64,000 bases of DNA from Lota lota (GCA_026745465.1 JACYXH010000278.1:3132285-3196284), one strand, 5' to 3'. Positions 1 through 30,156 are shown, numbered from the stretch's first letter. The notes: generated from the letters alone by a model not told the origin. Numbers and translations are program-made.

Positions 1-1002
1 TGAAAGACGTATGGAATGCGATACAGGTCCACAGTACCAGTTAATTGAAGTAACGTTAAGGAATGCACTGAAATCCTTCCGGTCTACTCTGATTTAGTTG
101 ATAAGAAAAGTAGCATATATGGTAAATATAAATGAAAGATGGCACAACTTGGAAAGACGTATATAATGGTAGAACGCTTTGCAGACTAAGTTTCTCCTAT
201 CAGTATTTGCGTAATGAATAATAATTCACAATGCATTTACAAGACGTTTGGTTTTAATCCAAATGCAACATGTGTGAAAGTGCTGGATTTTTTTTATTTA
301 GAGGCATCGCTTCATGCAACGTTTCACAGACATGATCCAGACTCTTAATTGGTCCACAACGGCAGGTCTGAATGAGGGTCAATGTTGTCTCTCATGGGTT
401 GCCTCCCCACCTCTTGTGTCTCTTCCTCCTTTTTCTCCTCTTTATCCACTTGATCAACCCCTCCCCCACACCCTTGGCTGACAGTCTGTGGTCTTGGCAG
501 GCTCTCTGGTCCAGCTGAGGTGACAAAATGGTGGCAGCTGTCTCCCGGCCAGAGCCAGGCTTCTACAGCCCTGTAGATCAAGAGAGGCTGCTTGCCACGC
601 ACCAAAGCAACACCTCTTCTTGTAGTTTCTCTACACATGGGACAATATGCTGTCAATCTGCCGTGGGACTTTTTTTATGGGAAATGTTAATGACTGACTG
701 TTTCAGATCAGCCAAACGACATGTCTGTTTATAGACTCTCAATTGCCAGTGCTTAAAATGCAAAGGTCAAAAGATAAATTAATGTAATATTGACAGATAT
801 AACCTGTAGGAATATTTTTCTATCCATTGCTTTCTGCCTAAAAAGTAAATGAAAAAACAAAAACAAACTACATGTAAACTGTATTATGTGTCAATTGATT
901 CTGTAACAATATTTGGCTTTATCTGAATCACTTTCTGTTATTCTTGTCTTCTTCAACCATGCATCTCTCCCTCTTTGGTTGTCTGCCTACCCTCACTCCC
1001 AG
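1..1002 (+). other. tnrc6a: tnrc6a upstream intron, no exon seen
   Basis: AT-rich non-coding DNA before the first readable exon. No acceptor and donor pair enclosing a TNRC6A-like peptide was found, so it is read as the 3' part of an intron whose 5' exon lies outside the window. Short ORFs at 345-656 (minus) and 528-734 (plus) have no recognisable product. Confidence 0.6.
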
Positions 1003-17222
<16,220 letters not shown>

Positions 17223-17798
17223 GCCGCCTGTCAATCAAAGCAGGCTTGGCTTGGGGTCAGTAAAGAAATCCTAAGTAATCACGAGTAGAATTATTTCTTT
17301 TTGAAAATCTTAAAAAAAGGTAGTTAAAAAAACAATGGCACTAGTTGGACTCTCTCACTAACAAGATAATACAAACCAACAGGGCCTCTCCTGTGGAAAA
17401 CAAAGTTACCTTTCTCTCTCTCTGCACATATGTCCACTTTGTTTTAGCCCAAAAACATATCAGTCAGAATACTTGAATCATGCAGGCCAATTCTATAATG
17501 TGAACGGATGGATATTCGCTTCCAGGTAGTGAGTGCTCTTTCATACTGAAAAAAAGCTTAAATCGATCGCATTATGTTATTTTTGTTTCACTCATGTTTA
17601 TTGGAATTCCAATTATTTTATTTCAACGTTTCATTCTTTTTTTTTTGCATTTGTTTGCTGACAATGTTGGAGTGTGAGCTTTTTATTTTATTTTTAACTT
17701 TGCACTGAATGTGTTTTTTTCTCAGTATATATAATCTGCAATATAGAGGGAGCAGCCAGTTTTTCCAGTGTAGCTGTTTACTCATTGAGGTCCTTACC

Positions 17799-17829
<31 letters not shown>

Positions 17830-17842
17830 CGCATGCGCGCGC
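17799..17842. repeat. Alternating (GT)11(GC)n tract
   Basis: GT repeat passing into GCGCGCGCGCATGCGCGCGC. An 18-bp perfect palindrome is centred at 17833/17834. A second CG-alternating patch follows to about 17885. Confidence 0.95.
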
Positions 17843-18096
17843 TCGTGACTATGTACGTGTGTGGGCGCGCGTGGCCACGCGCATGTGTGTTCGCTCCTCT
17901 CTGCCTTGGCACGCCTACCTTACTGCGTTGTCGTGGTGATCAACCGATAGGTGAAAAGAAGTTTAAAAATAAAAAAGCTGACTTAGGAGGGTTATCTATT
18001 AAAAGGTGACATTAAAAAGTATTGCACCAATTTTGTGTTATAAAACTAAAGAACGTTGAGCTCTGCAGTGCAAAGGACTGTAGCCGCAGCTGGGCC

Positions 18097-18280
18097 TAGC
18101 ACGCCCCGCCTATCCTATTGTACGTGGGTGGGGCCTTTCTAGCACGCCCCGCCTATCCTATTGTACGTGGGTGGGGCCTTTCTAGCAAGCCCCGCCTATC
18201 CTATTGTACGTAGGTGGGGCCTTTCTAGCAAGCCCTGCACATCCTATTGGATGCGAGTGAGGACTTTCTAGCAAGCCCCC
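18097..18280. repeat. 43-bp tandem repeat, 4 units, in tnrc6a 3'UTR
   Basis: Units start at 18097, 18140, 18183 and 18226, with a fifth partial unit at 18269. Units 1 and 2 are identical, unit 3 has a few changes and unit 4 is the most diverged. Each carries CCCCGCCTATCCTATTGTAC and GGTGGGGCCTTTC. Confidence 0.97.
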
Positions 18281-19652
18281 CTGGTGCCCCCTCTAGTGGG
18301 CAAGGAGGGGAACAGCACTTTCAGAATAGGCTTTCAATGTTGTTTTGGAGGTGCCACACTGCAACCTCTTGTTTACAAGACTTCGGAGGCAGAAGGTGTG
18401 TTCATTCTTCCTTCATTTTAAAAGAGAAAAATGGAATAAAATAAACAAAAAAATATATAAAAAAGAAAAATGTTCTACAAAAACAATAAAAATTACCAAA
18501 AATAGACAGAAAAAAAAGAATTTAAAACTGTTATTGAGGATGAAGACAATGCTTTGTAAACTCTGGGAATTCGGATCAGTGTTTTTGGCCATGGCGTTGG
18601 TTTTTTGAACTATTCCTCTTTTTTTTGTCTGCTAAATAACCAGCGATGGTTCTCAGGAAATCAAGCCAGTTCCCCGTGTAGTTTAATAATAATAACAATA
18701 ATAATAAACTACTACTCCTTGTAGGAAAGGAAAATCCAACTTCTAGCACTGAAAACTACGTATAAGTCTGTAAGTTTGTTGTGTTTATTTTTTTTTTTTC
18801 TTCTCTGCCAAATAACTGCTTTAAAGCTGCAGATGCTCGCCATTTGCTGTCGACAACATGCTCCTTCCATGTCTCTCCCCGAGGAGCGGCCGGTCCGGGC
18901 CCGCTGCTCGCTCTCTCATGCCTGCTCTAGCACCCGCTCATGCCTTCTCTTCCATGCTTTATTTTTCTCTCTGCTCTTCTCCCCCGCCCCAACCAGAGGA
19001 ATCTGTTTTCTTATATTGTTTATTTTTTTGTCAGTGTGTGCATGTGACCGAGTCACTGGCTCACTTATCAAGTGGGTGGTTTGTCGTCATTCAGAGAAAA
19101 AAAAAAAAACCAAGAGAAGAGGCAAAACCTGTATCTATGCATACTGTAACGCCTCTCGCACGGCCCAGAGAGAGAGGCACTTTCCTTTCTTCTCTTTCTG
19201 TTTTTTCTCTTTCCACGTTTCACAAATGTTTTTAAAATGTCTAAGTATACAATGCGAATATTAATGACCTTATTGTGAATCGCTCTCACTGTCACAAAGT
19301 AATGTGTTTGAGAAAAGCAAAGGTTGACAAAAGTAAAAAAAAAAAACCTATAAAGAAAAAACAAGAAAAAAAGGAAACCAAACAAAATTATTTAGTCTTG
19401 CTCTATATATTTTTAATGGTGCAAAAGTCGTCCACATTTCATTGCCTTGATTCTAATTGTGTCCGAAGATGCAACAATAAGTCAAGTGTCTTTTACCTGT
19501 TTACAAATAGAATATGATTGTATTATTGTACACATTATTTTCTCCTAAAGAGGGGGTGTGGAGGGGCAGCATCTTAAACTATTGAGCTGACTGATCTCGT
19601 CTCTCAACTACATACTGTGCGAGAGTAAGTGTATCGGGCTGCTGCTCTATAC

Positions 19653-19653
<1 letters not shown>

Positions 19654-19695
<42 letters not shown>
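19654..19695. repeat. (GT)n microsatellite in 3'UTR
   Basis: About 21 GT units. Confidence 0.95.
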
Positions 19696-19697
<2 letters not shown>

Positions 19698-20073
19698 GAG
19701 GGGGACAAAAAAAATCCAACAGATACAAGTCATAAGACAGACTTTACCTAGAACAGTGATTGTTTAGTGGACAACGATGCACAATATTCTGGGGTGGGGA
19801 CTGAGAAATCAACATTAGGCTAAGCCATGGACCTTAATTTTGCGATCATTTGATTTTGCGAGTGTATTTTCAAGCTGTTTTGTAGATTTAAAATCCCTCC
19901 CCTCCTTTCCTTAGTACTTCTAAGTAGCTTGAGTTGTTTTGTGTATTTCAGTTTGAACCGTGAATATTCTATTTAAGAAACCTTCCAAGGCATATGCCGT
20001 CATGCGACGGGCCCTCTTGAGTATTAGCCAGACTTGACCGTGGTGTGTGCCAGTATTCAACCGCTCTTTACCA

Positions 20074-20113
20074 AATATATATATATAATCTCTCTATATA
20101 TATATATATATCT
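20074..20113. repeat. (AT)n repeats in 3'UTR
   Basis: Two AT runs separated by ATCTCTC. Confidence 0.9.
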
Positions 20114-21353
20114 CTTAATCAATCAAAACTGAAAAGCAAGATATGTTTACCTTTTAATTCCAGATCTTGTTGCTGAACAAATCTCTATATTCGTATATAT
20201 TGCTTGTTGATTCTTTTTTTTCTTTTTTTTACGTGTTGTTGGACAAATTTACAAGGCAGAACTCCTTAACTATTTTCATAATTCATTTTGCGAGTTGAAC
20301 GAAGAATCCTTGGATTTTGCACTTGTAGTGGATTACAGAAGAGAGTGACAGAAAGCTGTGTTTGAACATATTGGGGTGGGACTTATGCTATTTACAACTA
20401 GTTAGAGGAAGAAGCTGTACTTGAGTGATTTTTCTGACAGGGTAATGTGTGTGTGTGTGAGGCTGCCTGCATATCCGTGTTTGTTAGCAGGCTCGTTGAC
20501 AGTTCTCAAGGAGTTTATTTGTATTTGTTTTTATTGGCTGACAATGGAAGATGGTGGGTCCCTAAAGCTTCCACCCTGTCCCCTGGGCGTGACCAGAGAT
20601 GGCTGGGCCTCATGCCAGAGGAGCAAGCCTTTATAACATGGCCCCCTCTCTAAGCCCATCCTGGCATCCAATCATCATTCTCGTTGAAATGACCCAAACA
20701 TTAACCATTGCTTTATTGCAATGTTGGTTTCCTATTGTTTTCAAATGGTTGGTTTCTCAAATTGTTTTCCGAACTATGTCACTTGCCATCTTCTTACGAG
20801 GGACAATATTTGGTTTGTAAGGCTAGTGTTTGGAGACTCTTTAACTAACTGCTTAGTGTTCTCTAGATAAGTCAAGTGTTAACAGTGATTACCGTGAAGC
20901 CTGGGTTGCTGCTGGTCCCTAGTTTGATGACAAGGGGTTGTGGTGTACGCCCCCGTGCCCCAATCACTGAACTGTTGTTGGCCCTTTCATTTATTTATTA
21001 GCCTTGGCAATTAGTCGGAAGGAACAAAGGCCACCCCCCAGAACAATAATCTGTTCCATCATTTCTTTAATGCTCCCCGTTGCTGTTGCTGCCGTCATCT
21101 GTCGGTCATCTTTATATTGTATATTGTTTGTGTGTCGCTGTAGCGATCCAACTGTGTGGTTCAGTACGGATGGTCTCCAGGCCTAGTCTACCGCTGGTGC
21201 TACATACAAGAGTGTGTTTGTGGGTGGGTGTGTGTGTTGTTAGATGGAGAGACCTTGAACTCTGTCATGCCAAATCCAAGGGGTGGGGGAAGAGAACTTG
21301 CAAGAAAGAAGTAAAGGAAAGGGATTGATTTTAATGGGTGGTTCTTGTTTAGA

Positions 21354-21361
21354 TGTAAATA
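21354..21361 (+). promoter_or_regulatory. Pumilio response element in tnrc6a 3'UTR
   Basis: Exact TGTAAATA, the PUF-protein consensus TGTANATA. One such match is expected by chance in a few kb of AT-rich UTR. Confidence 0.45.
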
Positions 21362-22115
21362 CTTTTGTTTGTGTGTCTATGCGTTGTGTGTCTGTGCGCT
21401 GAAAATGCGGGATAACATTTAAATGCTTGAAGACAAAAGGTTCTTAGCAAAAGGAAAATGTGAGGAAAAGCAGTTTTTTCAGTAAAGTGGGGAAAAAACA
21501 CCACAAGCAATGTACAATCCCTCTGGGGCTGCCTAGCCGCCCCTAGGGCCTGGTCTGTTGGGGTGGAGGGACGATAATACTACTTGTTTTAATGTTGGAA
21601 TTTCCTTTATCCTCCGAGCAGATCTGCTAATGATACATATTTCAGTAAGCATTGTGCACGCACACAACTGTCTATTAAAAAAACGTTTTATTTGACTTAA
21701 CAAAAAATTATAAACTGTGAGTCTTGCCTGTCCTTCTCTCGTCATTTTGCAGTTACACATGAATACACACGAACCCTTAAAAAGCTTTAGTATAACCAGC
21801 ACAAAGACTTGGGAAGGGGTGGGGGGTTATGCTCAGAGAGACTATGCAGTGGAGTGTTACAAAAAAAGAAATCCCAGGCTTCCATGTCCACCCTGGGTTT
21901 TTAGTGTGCTTGAAAAATCCATTTTATACCAACTTACAGTTGAATAATTACCTTAAAACGGAATCATGTCGTGCCATTGTTTGAAAAATCCATATTGACA
22001 TTAATGATGGTAATAACATTGAGGGGTTGGGGCGGGGGACTACAAATCCATGTAACCTAGCAACCATCAGGCCAGTTGTAGCAGTAATGGCGAAAAGGTT
22101 AAGATTTGGAAAGTT

Positions 22116-22136
22116 CCCCCCCCCCCCCCCCCCCCC
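22116..22136. repeat. C21 homopolymer
   Basis: Uninterrupted run of 21 C in the distal 3'UTR. Confidence 0.97.
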
Positions 22137-22213
22137 AAGACTTGTCTCCTCAATAACTGACTGATGTGTGAAATTGCACATTTTCATTACTACAATGTTT
22201 TATTTTATATATA

Positions 22214-22215
22214 TG

Positions 22216-22221
<6 letters not shown>
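22214..22221 (+). promoter_or_regulatory. Second Pumilio-type site in tnrc6a 3'UTR
   Basis: Exact TGTACATA inside an AT-repeat context, next to a short GA run. Confidence 0.35.
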
Positions 22222-22246
<25 letters not shown>

Positions 22247-22868
22247 CGATAGCAATTCCGCAATTCAGTGTGTATTCTGATCACCTGTAAACCAGTTATG
22301 CACATTGCTTTGGGAGACTGTTTAAACTATATATATATATACACACGTATGTATTGAGACAATTTACAAAGCGTACAATGTCTAATCGAAGGGAGAATTT
22401 CCTCACCTCCCGCTTACAAACTGAAAATAAATGGGAGGGTGTATACTTTTTTGAAAAAGTCTTCCTCTGGTCATCTTTTAAAAAAGGAATCTCTTAAACT
22501 TTGGGGGAGGGAAACAGCACTTTTTGAAGGACAATCTTTCTTTGTATGTGTATAAAAAAATAGACAAAATACAAACCATACGTCGCCTGATATTACAAGG
22601 TATAGAAAAACAACTCCATTGTGCTCTAATTATGAATGTCTCCTCTGATGCTGTTTCATTTTATCTTTTAATTTTTCTTATTTTGTTGCTTGGTTTGTTA
22701 ATTATTTTTTCTTTCTGGATTTTAGTGCTCTTGAGAAATCCGTACTAGGTTGTAGAGTAGTCGGTATTAGGTCTTCTGTTGGCTGTACTCTGTATACTGA
22801 TAAGTGTTGGTAATCTCCTGGCCCCCAGTGGCCAGCATACAAAGCTGTATAACTTGGGTACAACCCTC

Positions 22869-22874
22869 AATAAA
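22869..22874 (+). terminator. tnrc6a: Distal tnrc6a poly(A) signal
   Basis: AATAAA followed within 40 nt by TGTTTCCTGTTTCTTC. It is the last good signal before the opposing ndufab1 transcript begins to end at about 23355. Confidence 0.6.
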
Positions 22875-22890
22875 GGACTAACTGTTGAGT

Positions 22891-23354
22891 GGCCACTGCC
22901 TTGTTTCCTGTTTCTTCTCCACCCAACCACACAGGTTTCACTTCAGCCTTTAAGGGGGACCAGTGTCTGAATTACTACCTGGCCTTTGGGGGCCTCTAAA
23001 TAAGATGAACAATTGTTTAATACTGTTTTAGCAAAGCAACTAATCCCCTGAACTTACACATTTGTAGTATGACAACATTTAAGGCTGAGGGACGTTACTG
23101 CTATTGTACATTATTGTGGAGACACTATACAATTAATAGAATAGACAAGCGCTTACTGCATATCATTGACCTAGACTTAACACTGCGATAGTGATGGGCA
23201 TTATGACTCGTGAAATGTTGATAGTACGGCTTCCTAGCCTTTTTTTAATCGACATTTCGCTTTCTGCCATTATAGTCCAGTATACATGAACTGAAGTTTG
23301 CCCAAGTTCTTGGTATGGTGCTGTTTATAATGGATCAACCAAAAGATGGTTTCA
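22891..23354. other. Convergent intergenic spacer tnrc6a-ndufab1
   Basis: About 460 bp between the two inferred 3' ends; no element seen. Confidence 0.6.
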
Positions 23355-23566
23355 CAACTAGAGATCCTTCGTCTTTATTGGTCAGAAATACAAAAGAACC
23401 ATGATGGTGGGAACAACAGCGTTTTAATTTCAATTCCTTAGGCTTCCAAGGTATAGACATGTTTAAATACAGTAGGGGAACTGGGTAGGGAACACAAGCG
23501 GATGACTCTCCTGACGTCTTTTTCCAAACTTTCTGGAAGGTCGAGTTGCAGAGGATAAACCGCCAT
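23355..23566 (-). other. ndufab1: ndufab1 3'UTR exon via GC-AG intron
   Basis: After the stop, the minus strand reads CACAG|GCAAGT at 24178/24177, an ideal GC-type donor. A strong acceptor (TTTTATTTTATTTTTCAG) lies before 23566. The resulting exon runs to an AATAAA at 23379-23374 and probable cleavage near 23355. I believe the human gene also ends in a non-coding exon. The alternative is readthrough, with a long 3'UTR containing the MITE. Confidence 0.6.
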
Positions 23567-23723
23567 CTGAAAAATAAAATAAAAGTAAGCACTCCTGATG
23601 CTTTTTAACTTGATATTTTCCAAGACAATTGTGAGTATTTAGTTGATGCATGACAACACAAGCCAGTGTAATGGATTGGTCTAAAATACTCTGAAAAAGT
23701 GCCTAACTATACTTTAATATCCG

Positions 23724-24139
23724 TTAAAAAGGTGCAGTGTGTAGAATTTAGTGCCAACTAGTTCAAAGAACGTGGCAAAAGTATTCATAACCATTTTCAA
23801 TTGCTGTATAAACTCAAAAAAATATCCTGTTTGTTACCTGAGAGTGAGCTCTTCATACCTACATAGGGAGCAGGTCCTCTTCCATGGAGCCCGCCATGTT
23901 TTTACAATAGCCCAGAATGAACAAACGGCTCTAGAGCAGTGTTTAATTATTTTATAATGACCTAGTTTTATAGTAAATGACATGCATAACTCGATACTTG
24001 GCTCTTCAATGTCGTCATAGACTAACATTTTGGAAGTAGCTACTGGCACCTTAGAGGCAACTGTAGCTTCTACTTGTTGGTGAGGGGAGGTATTCAGTTG
24101 GTTGCTAGATGCCACTAAATCCAACACACTTTACCTTAA
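23724..24139. mobile_element. TTAA-flanked MITE in ndufab1 last intron
   Basis: Imperfect terminal inverted repeats of about 30 bp: left TTAAAAAGGTGCAGTGTGTA then GAATTTAGTGCCA; right end in reverse complement TTAAGGTAAAGTGTGTTGGA then TTTAGTGGCA. Both ends carry TTAA, as in piggyBac- and Kolobok-type target sites. It is about 415 bp and encodes no protein, so it is non-autonomous. Confidence 0.8.
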
Positions 24140-24196
24140 ATGGATCAGAATGTAGAGGGAAGCGCAGAGATACTTGCCTGTGAAGTGTGTGACAAA

Positions 24197-25723
<1,527 letters not shown>

Positions 25724-25844
25724 GATTGAGAGAATGCTGCTCGTTCCCAGCGTGCAAGGCGCGGAGAGGTGGGGGTGCCGGCAATGGGCGTTTCTTTATC
25801 CTGGGAGACGATACCGTGTGGGCGTTTCGACACTGACGCACGCC

Positions 25845-25849
25845 ATTGG
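25845..25849 (-). promoter_or_regulatory. ndufab1: ndufab1 promoter CCAAT box
   Basis: CCAAT on the minus strand about 125 nt upstream of the ATG, in a GC-richer stretch (25640-25860) that also has a CRE-like TGACGCA half-site on the plus strand. No TATA box seen. The transcription start is inferred to lie between this box and the ATG. Confidence 0.45.
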
Positions 25850-25859
25850 TCAATACCAG

Positions 25860-26855
25860 CGTTTGTCAACCTCATTATGTAGTCCGGATGCAAACGTCAC
25901 AGAAGCAATTGAAGCAATACGTTGAAGTTGTACATCTGAGACCACGATAGACTGTATAAAGTTGAAACCATGGATCTACAATAGAGAATCCATACCAAGG
26001 AAGTTGCAAATCGTTCATACCGGCAATAGCGTTATAAATACGCATTAGGAATATATACAACAATATAAAAATAAGTATCAAAAACAAAAGTATCAACACT
26101 GTTATATTGTTGCACTGCGTTTTTGTGTAGAACAAATTAAATGGAAGGATGGGAGAGAGGGAAGTAGAGGAGTTACAGAGGTTCGGCCAAAGCTGGGTTT
26201 TGATTGTTTTGAGATTGGACACTTCACCCTCTGGGATTGCTGTCACTGGCAATGGAACACATTATTGTTATTCATTTGATCACCACTAAACATTATCATG
26301 TAGCACAACACTATGTAACATTTGATATAAATCAGTGAAGTTATTCAAATATATTATGTTGAATTGTATGAGGACTAATATTAGATATAGTCTAATATGT
26401 CTGTAGGCTAGATATGTGCGGTGTTATATTTGATCTAAGATGTTAAACGCTGAGTTGAGACCTTGAGACTTATTTTTCCATCATGTAGGAATATCACATA
26501 TAAAATAATATATGATCTTAAATAACCGCTAGATGGTAGCAAATCTTCACTGCTTCCGGCAAATGGGATCAGTAAAAATAAGTGAACATTAGGATAATGC
26601 TGGTAATGCAACGGTAGAACATTAAATGTACATACAATTAAATACCTTCAAGGCTAAGCTTAAAATATTCTTATAGTTGATCCCAAAAATGAGGTAAATA
26701 ATTATTAAGAACAACCTAATAAGAACCCAAACAGAATCATATTCAATTTAGAGTAACCATTCCTATTGTTTATTGTAATAATGATAATGATTATCAAAAC
26801 CTTAATACTGATAAAGGTAGAACATTACACGCAATGTGATGAAATGTGTGTGAAA
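25860..26855. other. Intergenic, upstream of ndufab1
   Basis: AT-rich DNA with no gene or repeat recognised. Confidence 0.6.
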
Positions 26856-26859
26856 ATAA

Positions 26860-27185
26860 TGCTTACACCTTTTTTTCTTCACCAGCATGATATTTATAGG
26901 TGCTGTAGGTCAAAATTTAGAGCTATAATTTGAGTGTTATTTGTTAGAAATGGCATAGCCATTTGTATGCTATTAGAGAGTGAAATATACTTTGAGAATA
27001 TCTGCTATGAGTTTACTGCTCCTGCCTCCGTACGTGGTAAATTCGATTTTAGACCACTCCTGATTCAATTCTGACCAATCAGGGTATCTCTTCCCTGATT
27101 GGTACGGGAAAACCATCTTGCCAATCAATAATAGGTGCATTAAATGCACCTATAGGGAGGGAGCAGAGAGGGAGGGGAAATTATT
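26860..27185 (-). mobile_element. Dispersed repeat B, copy 1
   Basis: In reverse complement it aligns with 57890-58250 and 62580-62830. The order of shared blocks is CTCCCTCTCTGCTCCCTCCC, GATTGGCAAGATGG, CCAATCAGGGA, GATTGGTCAGAA, AGGAGTGGTCT, GAGGCAGGAGCAGTAAACTC, CAGATATTCTCA, TTCTAACAAATAACACTCAA, ATTATAGCTC and GCACCT. Non-coding. Confidence 0.85.
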
Positions 27186-29821
27186 ATGGTTTGATTTAAA
27201 TATCTTGCCCTCTTCCACTCTTTTCTGCCCTCTCTCTTTACAACTCTCCAATCTGACCCACAGCAACTTTACTTTACAGACAGAATAACCACATGCATGA
27301 TACATTATTCTTTTTTATATTATTATTTTTAATTCGTTAGTAGTGATTTAGGTTTTATATTCTATTTGACTGTATTCTATTATATGTATAGCCTCTCTAC
27401 CACGCAAGCAACTGGAGCTGATTGGTTGGATTAATTCACCACTTAAGCATAATCTCGTTCCCAGGTATTCTCATCTGTTCCAAAATATTGACCTGAGAGA
27501 GGGTGGGACTTCCAAGCGTGCTTTGGAGGATGCAATATCCATTACAGTTACATGGATTTTGCGGCCAGAGATTGAGGATTTTGCGGCCAGAGGTCTACCT
27601 GTTTCCGTTACGTTTCAGATCTTTCCTTTTCTTTTCCTGGAAATTCACGACCGTCTCTCAGCCTTACACAGTCAACTTCTCTGACGTTGCTACTACCTGC
27701 TGCTGCCTTCTTTTCTTCTCCACTTCCCTTAAAACATTTCCATTCACTGAGCATGTGGCTGGATCCCTTAAGGTGAGACACCAGCTAGGATACATAGGAA
27801 ACATTCTGAATCATCATCATCATCATCATCACATTGTGGATTGATGAACCCCCCCCCCCCCCCCCCCCCCCCACTTATGAATGAATTACATTCATTAATG
27901 TCAGAAAAGTAATGTTTCGGTTCCATAGCGAAGGAGCTCTCTCTCTCTCTCCCTCTCTCAGGATATCCGTTTTAAACTAGGACAGCACTCAGAAGGCTTA
28001 CCTTGACATTTCCAATTTAAGTGTGTTCTTTTATTCTTCCTTACATCCGTCACCATAGCTTAATAACGCCGTCATAGACAAAACCCACCATGCTAACCAG
28101 ACTGTCTGCTTTGTAAAAGCTTATATTCCTTGCCTTGACTCAAGTTTTTGTCTCAAACAAGAAACTTGTTCTGCGATATGAAAAGGTCATGGTGCTTTTT
28201 CAATGTCTTGTCCTTTTGCAAATTGGCTTCCCCTGCCTTGTCCTATTAGCATGGCATTAGGTTAGCAGTATATATCACTTGTTTCATGACATATGCTTTT
28301 ATTGTCATTAATTCCCAACTATTATGAACTCATATTTATTTGGATAGTGTCATGTTTCAACAAAAGGACACTGTGTACCCTTTTCAGACCCCCAAACGAA
28401 TAGAAAAGAGAATAAAATATATTAAAAGGTTTGACTATGATCAAATAGACAATATACACATTGATTCCTCTGGAATCAATAAATGACTTTTTTGAGGAGC
28501 AGTTCTCAGCATTATTTCTTGGCATTCCTTGTTCATTTCCTCAGGTTATATAGGAGTTTCTATAGCCGAGGGCCCCATGCTAACCAAAAGAATACCAAAG
28601 AATCGAAACGAAAAACAAAACAGCACAACAATATCTGCCCCCCAATGCAGGCCCCAGTGCAGTCCAGTCATCGCTGACTCCTACATCGGCCCCTGTGTGT
28701 TGAGCACCCTCAGGGCCCCGGTGTAAACCACCATCCTGAAATTAGGCTGCAGTGCTTCTGGGCCTCCCAAAATACGTTTTATATATAGCAAATGAGAACC
28801 GTTGCCACAGTGAAAGACTTGCTATTTCTCATTTGTGTCCTGGCAACACAAATTATATCAGGTTTGCACAGGTGGGGATGTATGGGGCCAGCCGTTGGGG
28901 CCCATTGGACAAACCAACGATCTCTTAATGGTCTTGTTAATAGGTGGTTTGGACCATTAGGAGTAGCAGTGATTTCTATATGATGCTGTTAATCCCCAGT
29001 AAAGAGAGCCCATATCCTAATGAGACAACGAGAGCAACCTTAGGCGGTGGAGGATTCATAGTCTCTTCCTGTATAATACAAGAGGAGGGTCAATGATTCC
29101 CTGAACTTTCATAATGAATTGGGATTGGAGAACCGGCCTATAGAGCCCATAGCTCTCGTAGCGATGGGACTCAAAAAAGTATGATATACTTTCATTGTAA
29201 CAAAAATAAATAGGGGGAAAAATGAAGAATAAAGGGACGTTTAAACTTTCCGCTGAGATGACTTCAATTATCCCGTCCAAAGTGTGCGCCTGCACGGCAC
29301 TGGTGTGCTGCTTCAGCACCTAGGGGTCAGAGATGAATTAACGTGTTGAATGCAAATGCAAACACAACCAGACAATCACAGAAGCCATCTACTTGTTTGA
29401 GATGCCCTGGCATGCTTGGTTAAGCAAAGATGAATAATACGTGTTTGGGAAACGCAATCTGAAATATATTCTAACGAGCTAAAGAAATAGTCTTGTCTAT
29501 TTCCAACATCATTGTTGTGTTAAACCTCATACGCTGTGCTGGTGCACAATCCAACATTCCATGGTCAGACGGTGAGAGACAGAGGGCAAATAATTCACAA
29601 TCTGACGGCCTTCTTCACATTGTGTCTCTGTTGTCTCCCCAATCTTCTGAGAGCGGACCACCAGGACCAAGAATTCCACGCATACTGTGAGTGGAATGAC
29701 AATGCTCATCTCCACACACCTTTTTTTCCCCCCACTACTCACTGCACATTAAGGACATGGATGTGCACAGGGTAACAAACTATTGCAATAACAGAACAGC
29801 CGCAGTGAGGTTTCAGTCTTC
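27186..29821. other. Intergenic, no gene seen
   Basis: AT-rich with a CAT/ATC repeat near 27817-27831 (7 units), a C24 tract at 27849-27872 and a short CT run at 27938-27960. ORFs here are short with no recognisable product. Confidence 0.6.
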
Positions 29822-30156
29822 TTTAAAGGATTTTGCCGGTTTGTTAAGACCCCACGTAATTGTTGACATTATCTATGTCGAGATGTAAATCACCCATAAT
29901 CTTTGTTCAACTCACCCCTTGGCACTATTGGAGAAAGCTACCTGGCCAGGGCAGTTTGAATGAGCTTACCTGGGTTGGACAAAACAAAGATACAGCTATG
30001 GGAGTTGCTAAACACTCGTTCGGAATATAATGGATGTCAATTGATGGCCTACTGCCCAATATGGAACGTGTCTACAAATTGAGAGGAGCTGAGTTGAACA
30101 TAGACAATGTCAACAATTAACCTGGGGTCTTAACACAACGGCCGAATGCTTTAAGG
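29822..30156. mobile_element. MITE with about 58-bp inverted ends, family of 16.3 kb
   Basis: The left end CCGGTTTGTTAAGACCCCAC then GTAATTGTTGACATTATCTATGT pairs with the right end ACATAGACAATGTCAACAAT, TAACCTGGGGTCTTAACACAA and CGGCCGAATGC. The inner part matches 16300-16440 in reverse. No ORF. Confidence 0.85.

Larger units (their letters stand above)
17223..22890 (+). other. tnrc6a: tnrc6a 3'UTR, about 5.7 kb
   Basis: No further coding exon follows the TGA. Poly(A) signals AATAAA occur at 18435, 22426 and 22869. The last is followed by TGTTT-rich sequence and is the best distal end; earlier ones could give shorter transcripts. Contents include GT/GC repeats, a 43-bp tandem repeat, Pumilio-type sites, a C21 tract and AT repeats. 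UTR extent is inferred from position only. Confidence 0.65.

Noticed and set aside
528..734. ORF MVAAVSRPEPGFYSPVDQER considered as an upstream tnrc6a exon
   Set aside because: No match to the TNRC6A N-terminus, no convincing donor, and the frame does not join the 1003 exon.
27503..27844. 113-codon ORF ending in a His run
   Set aside because: The His run is an ATC/CAT microsatellite and the rest has no family resemblance.
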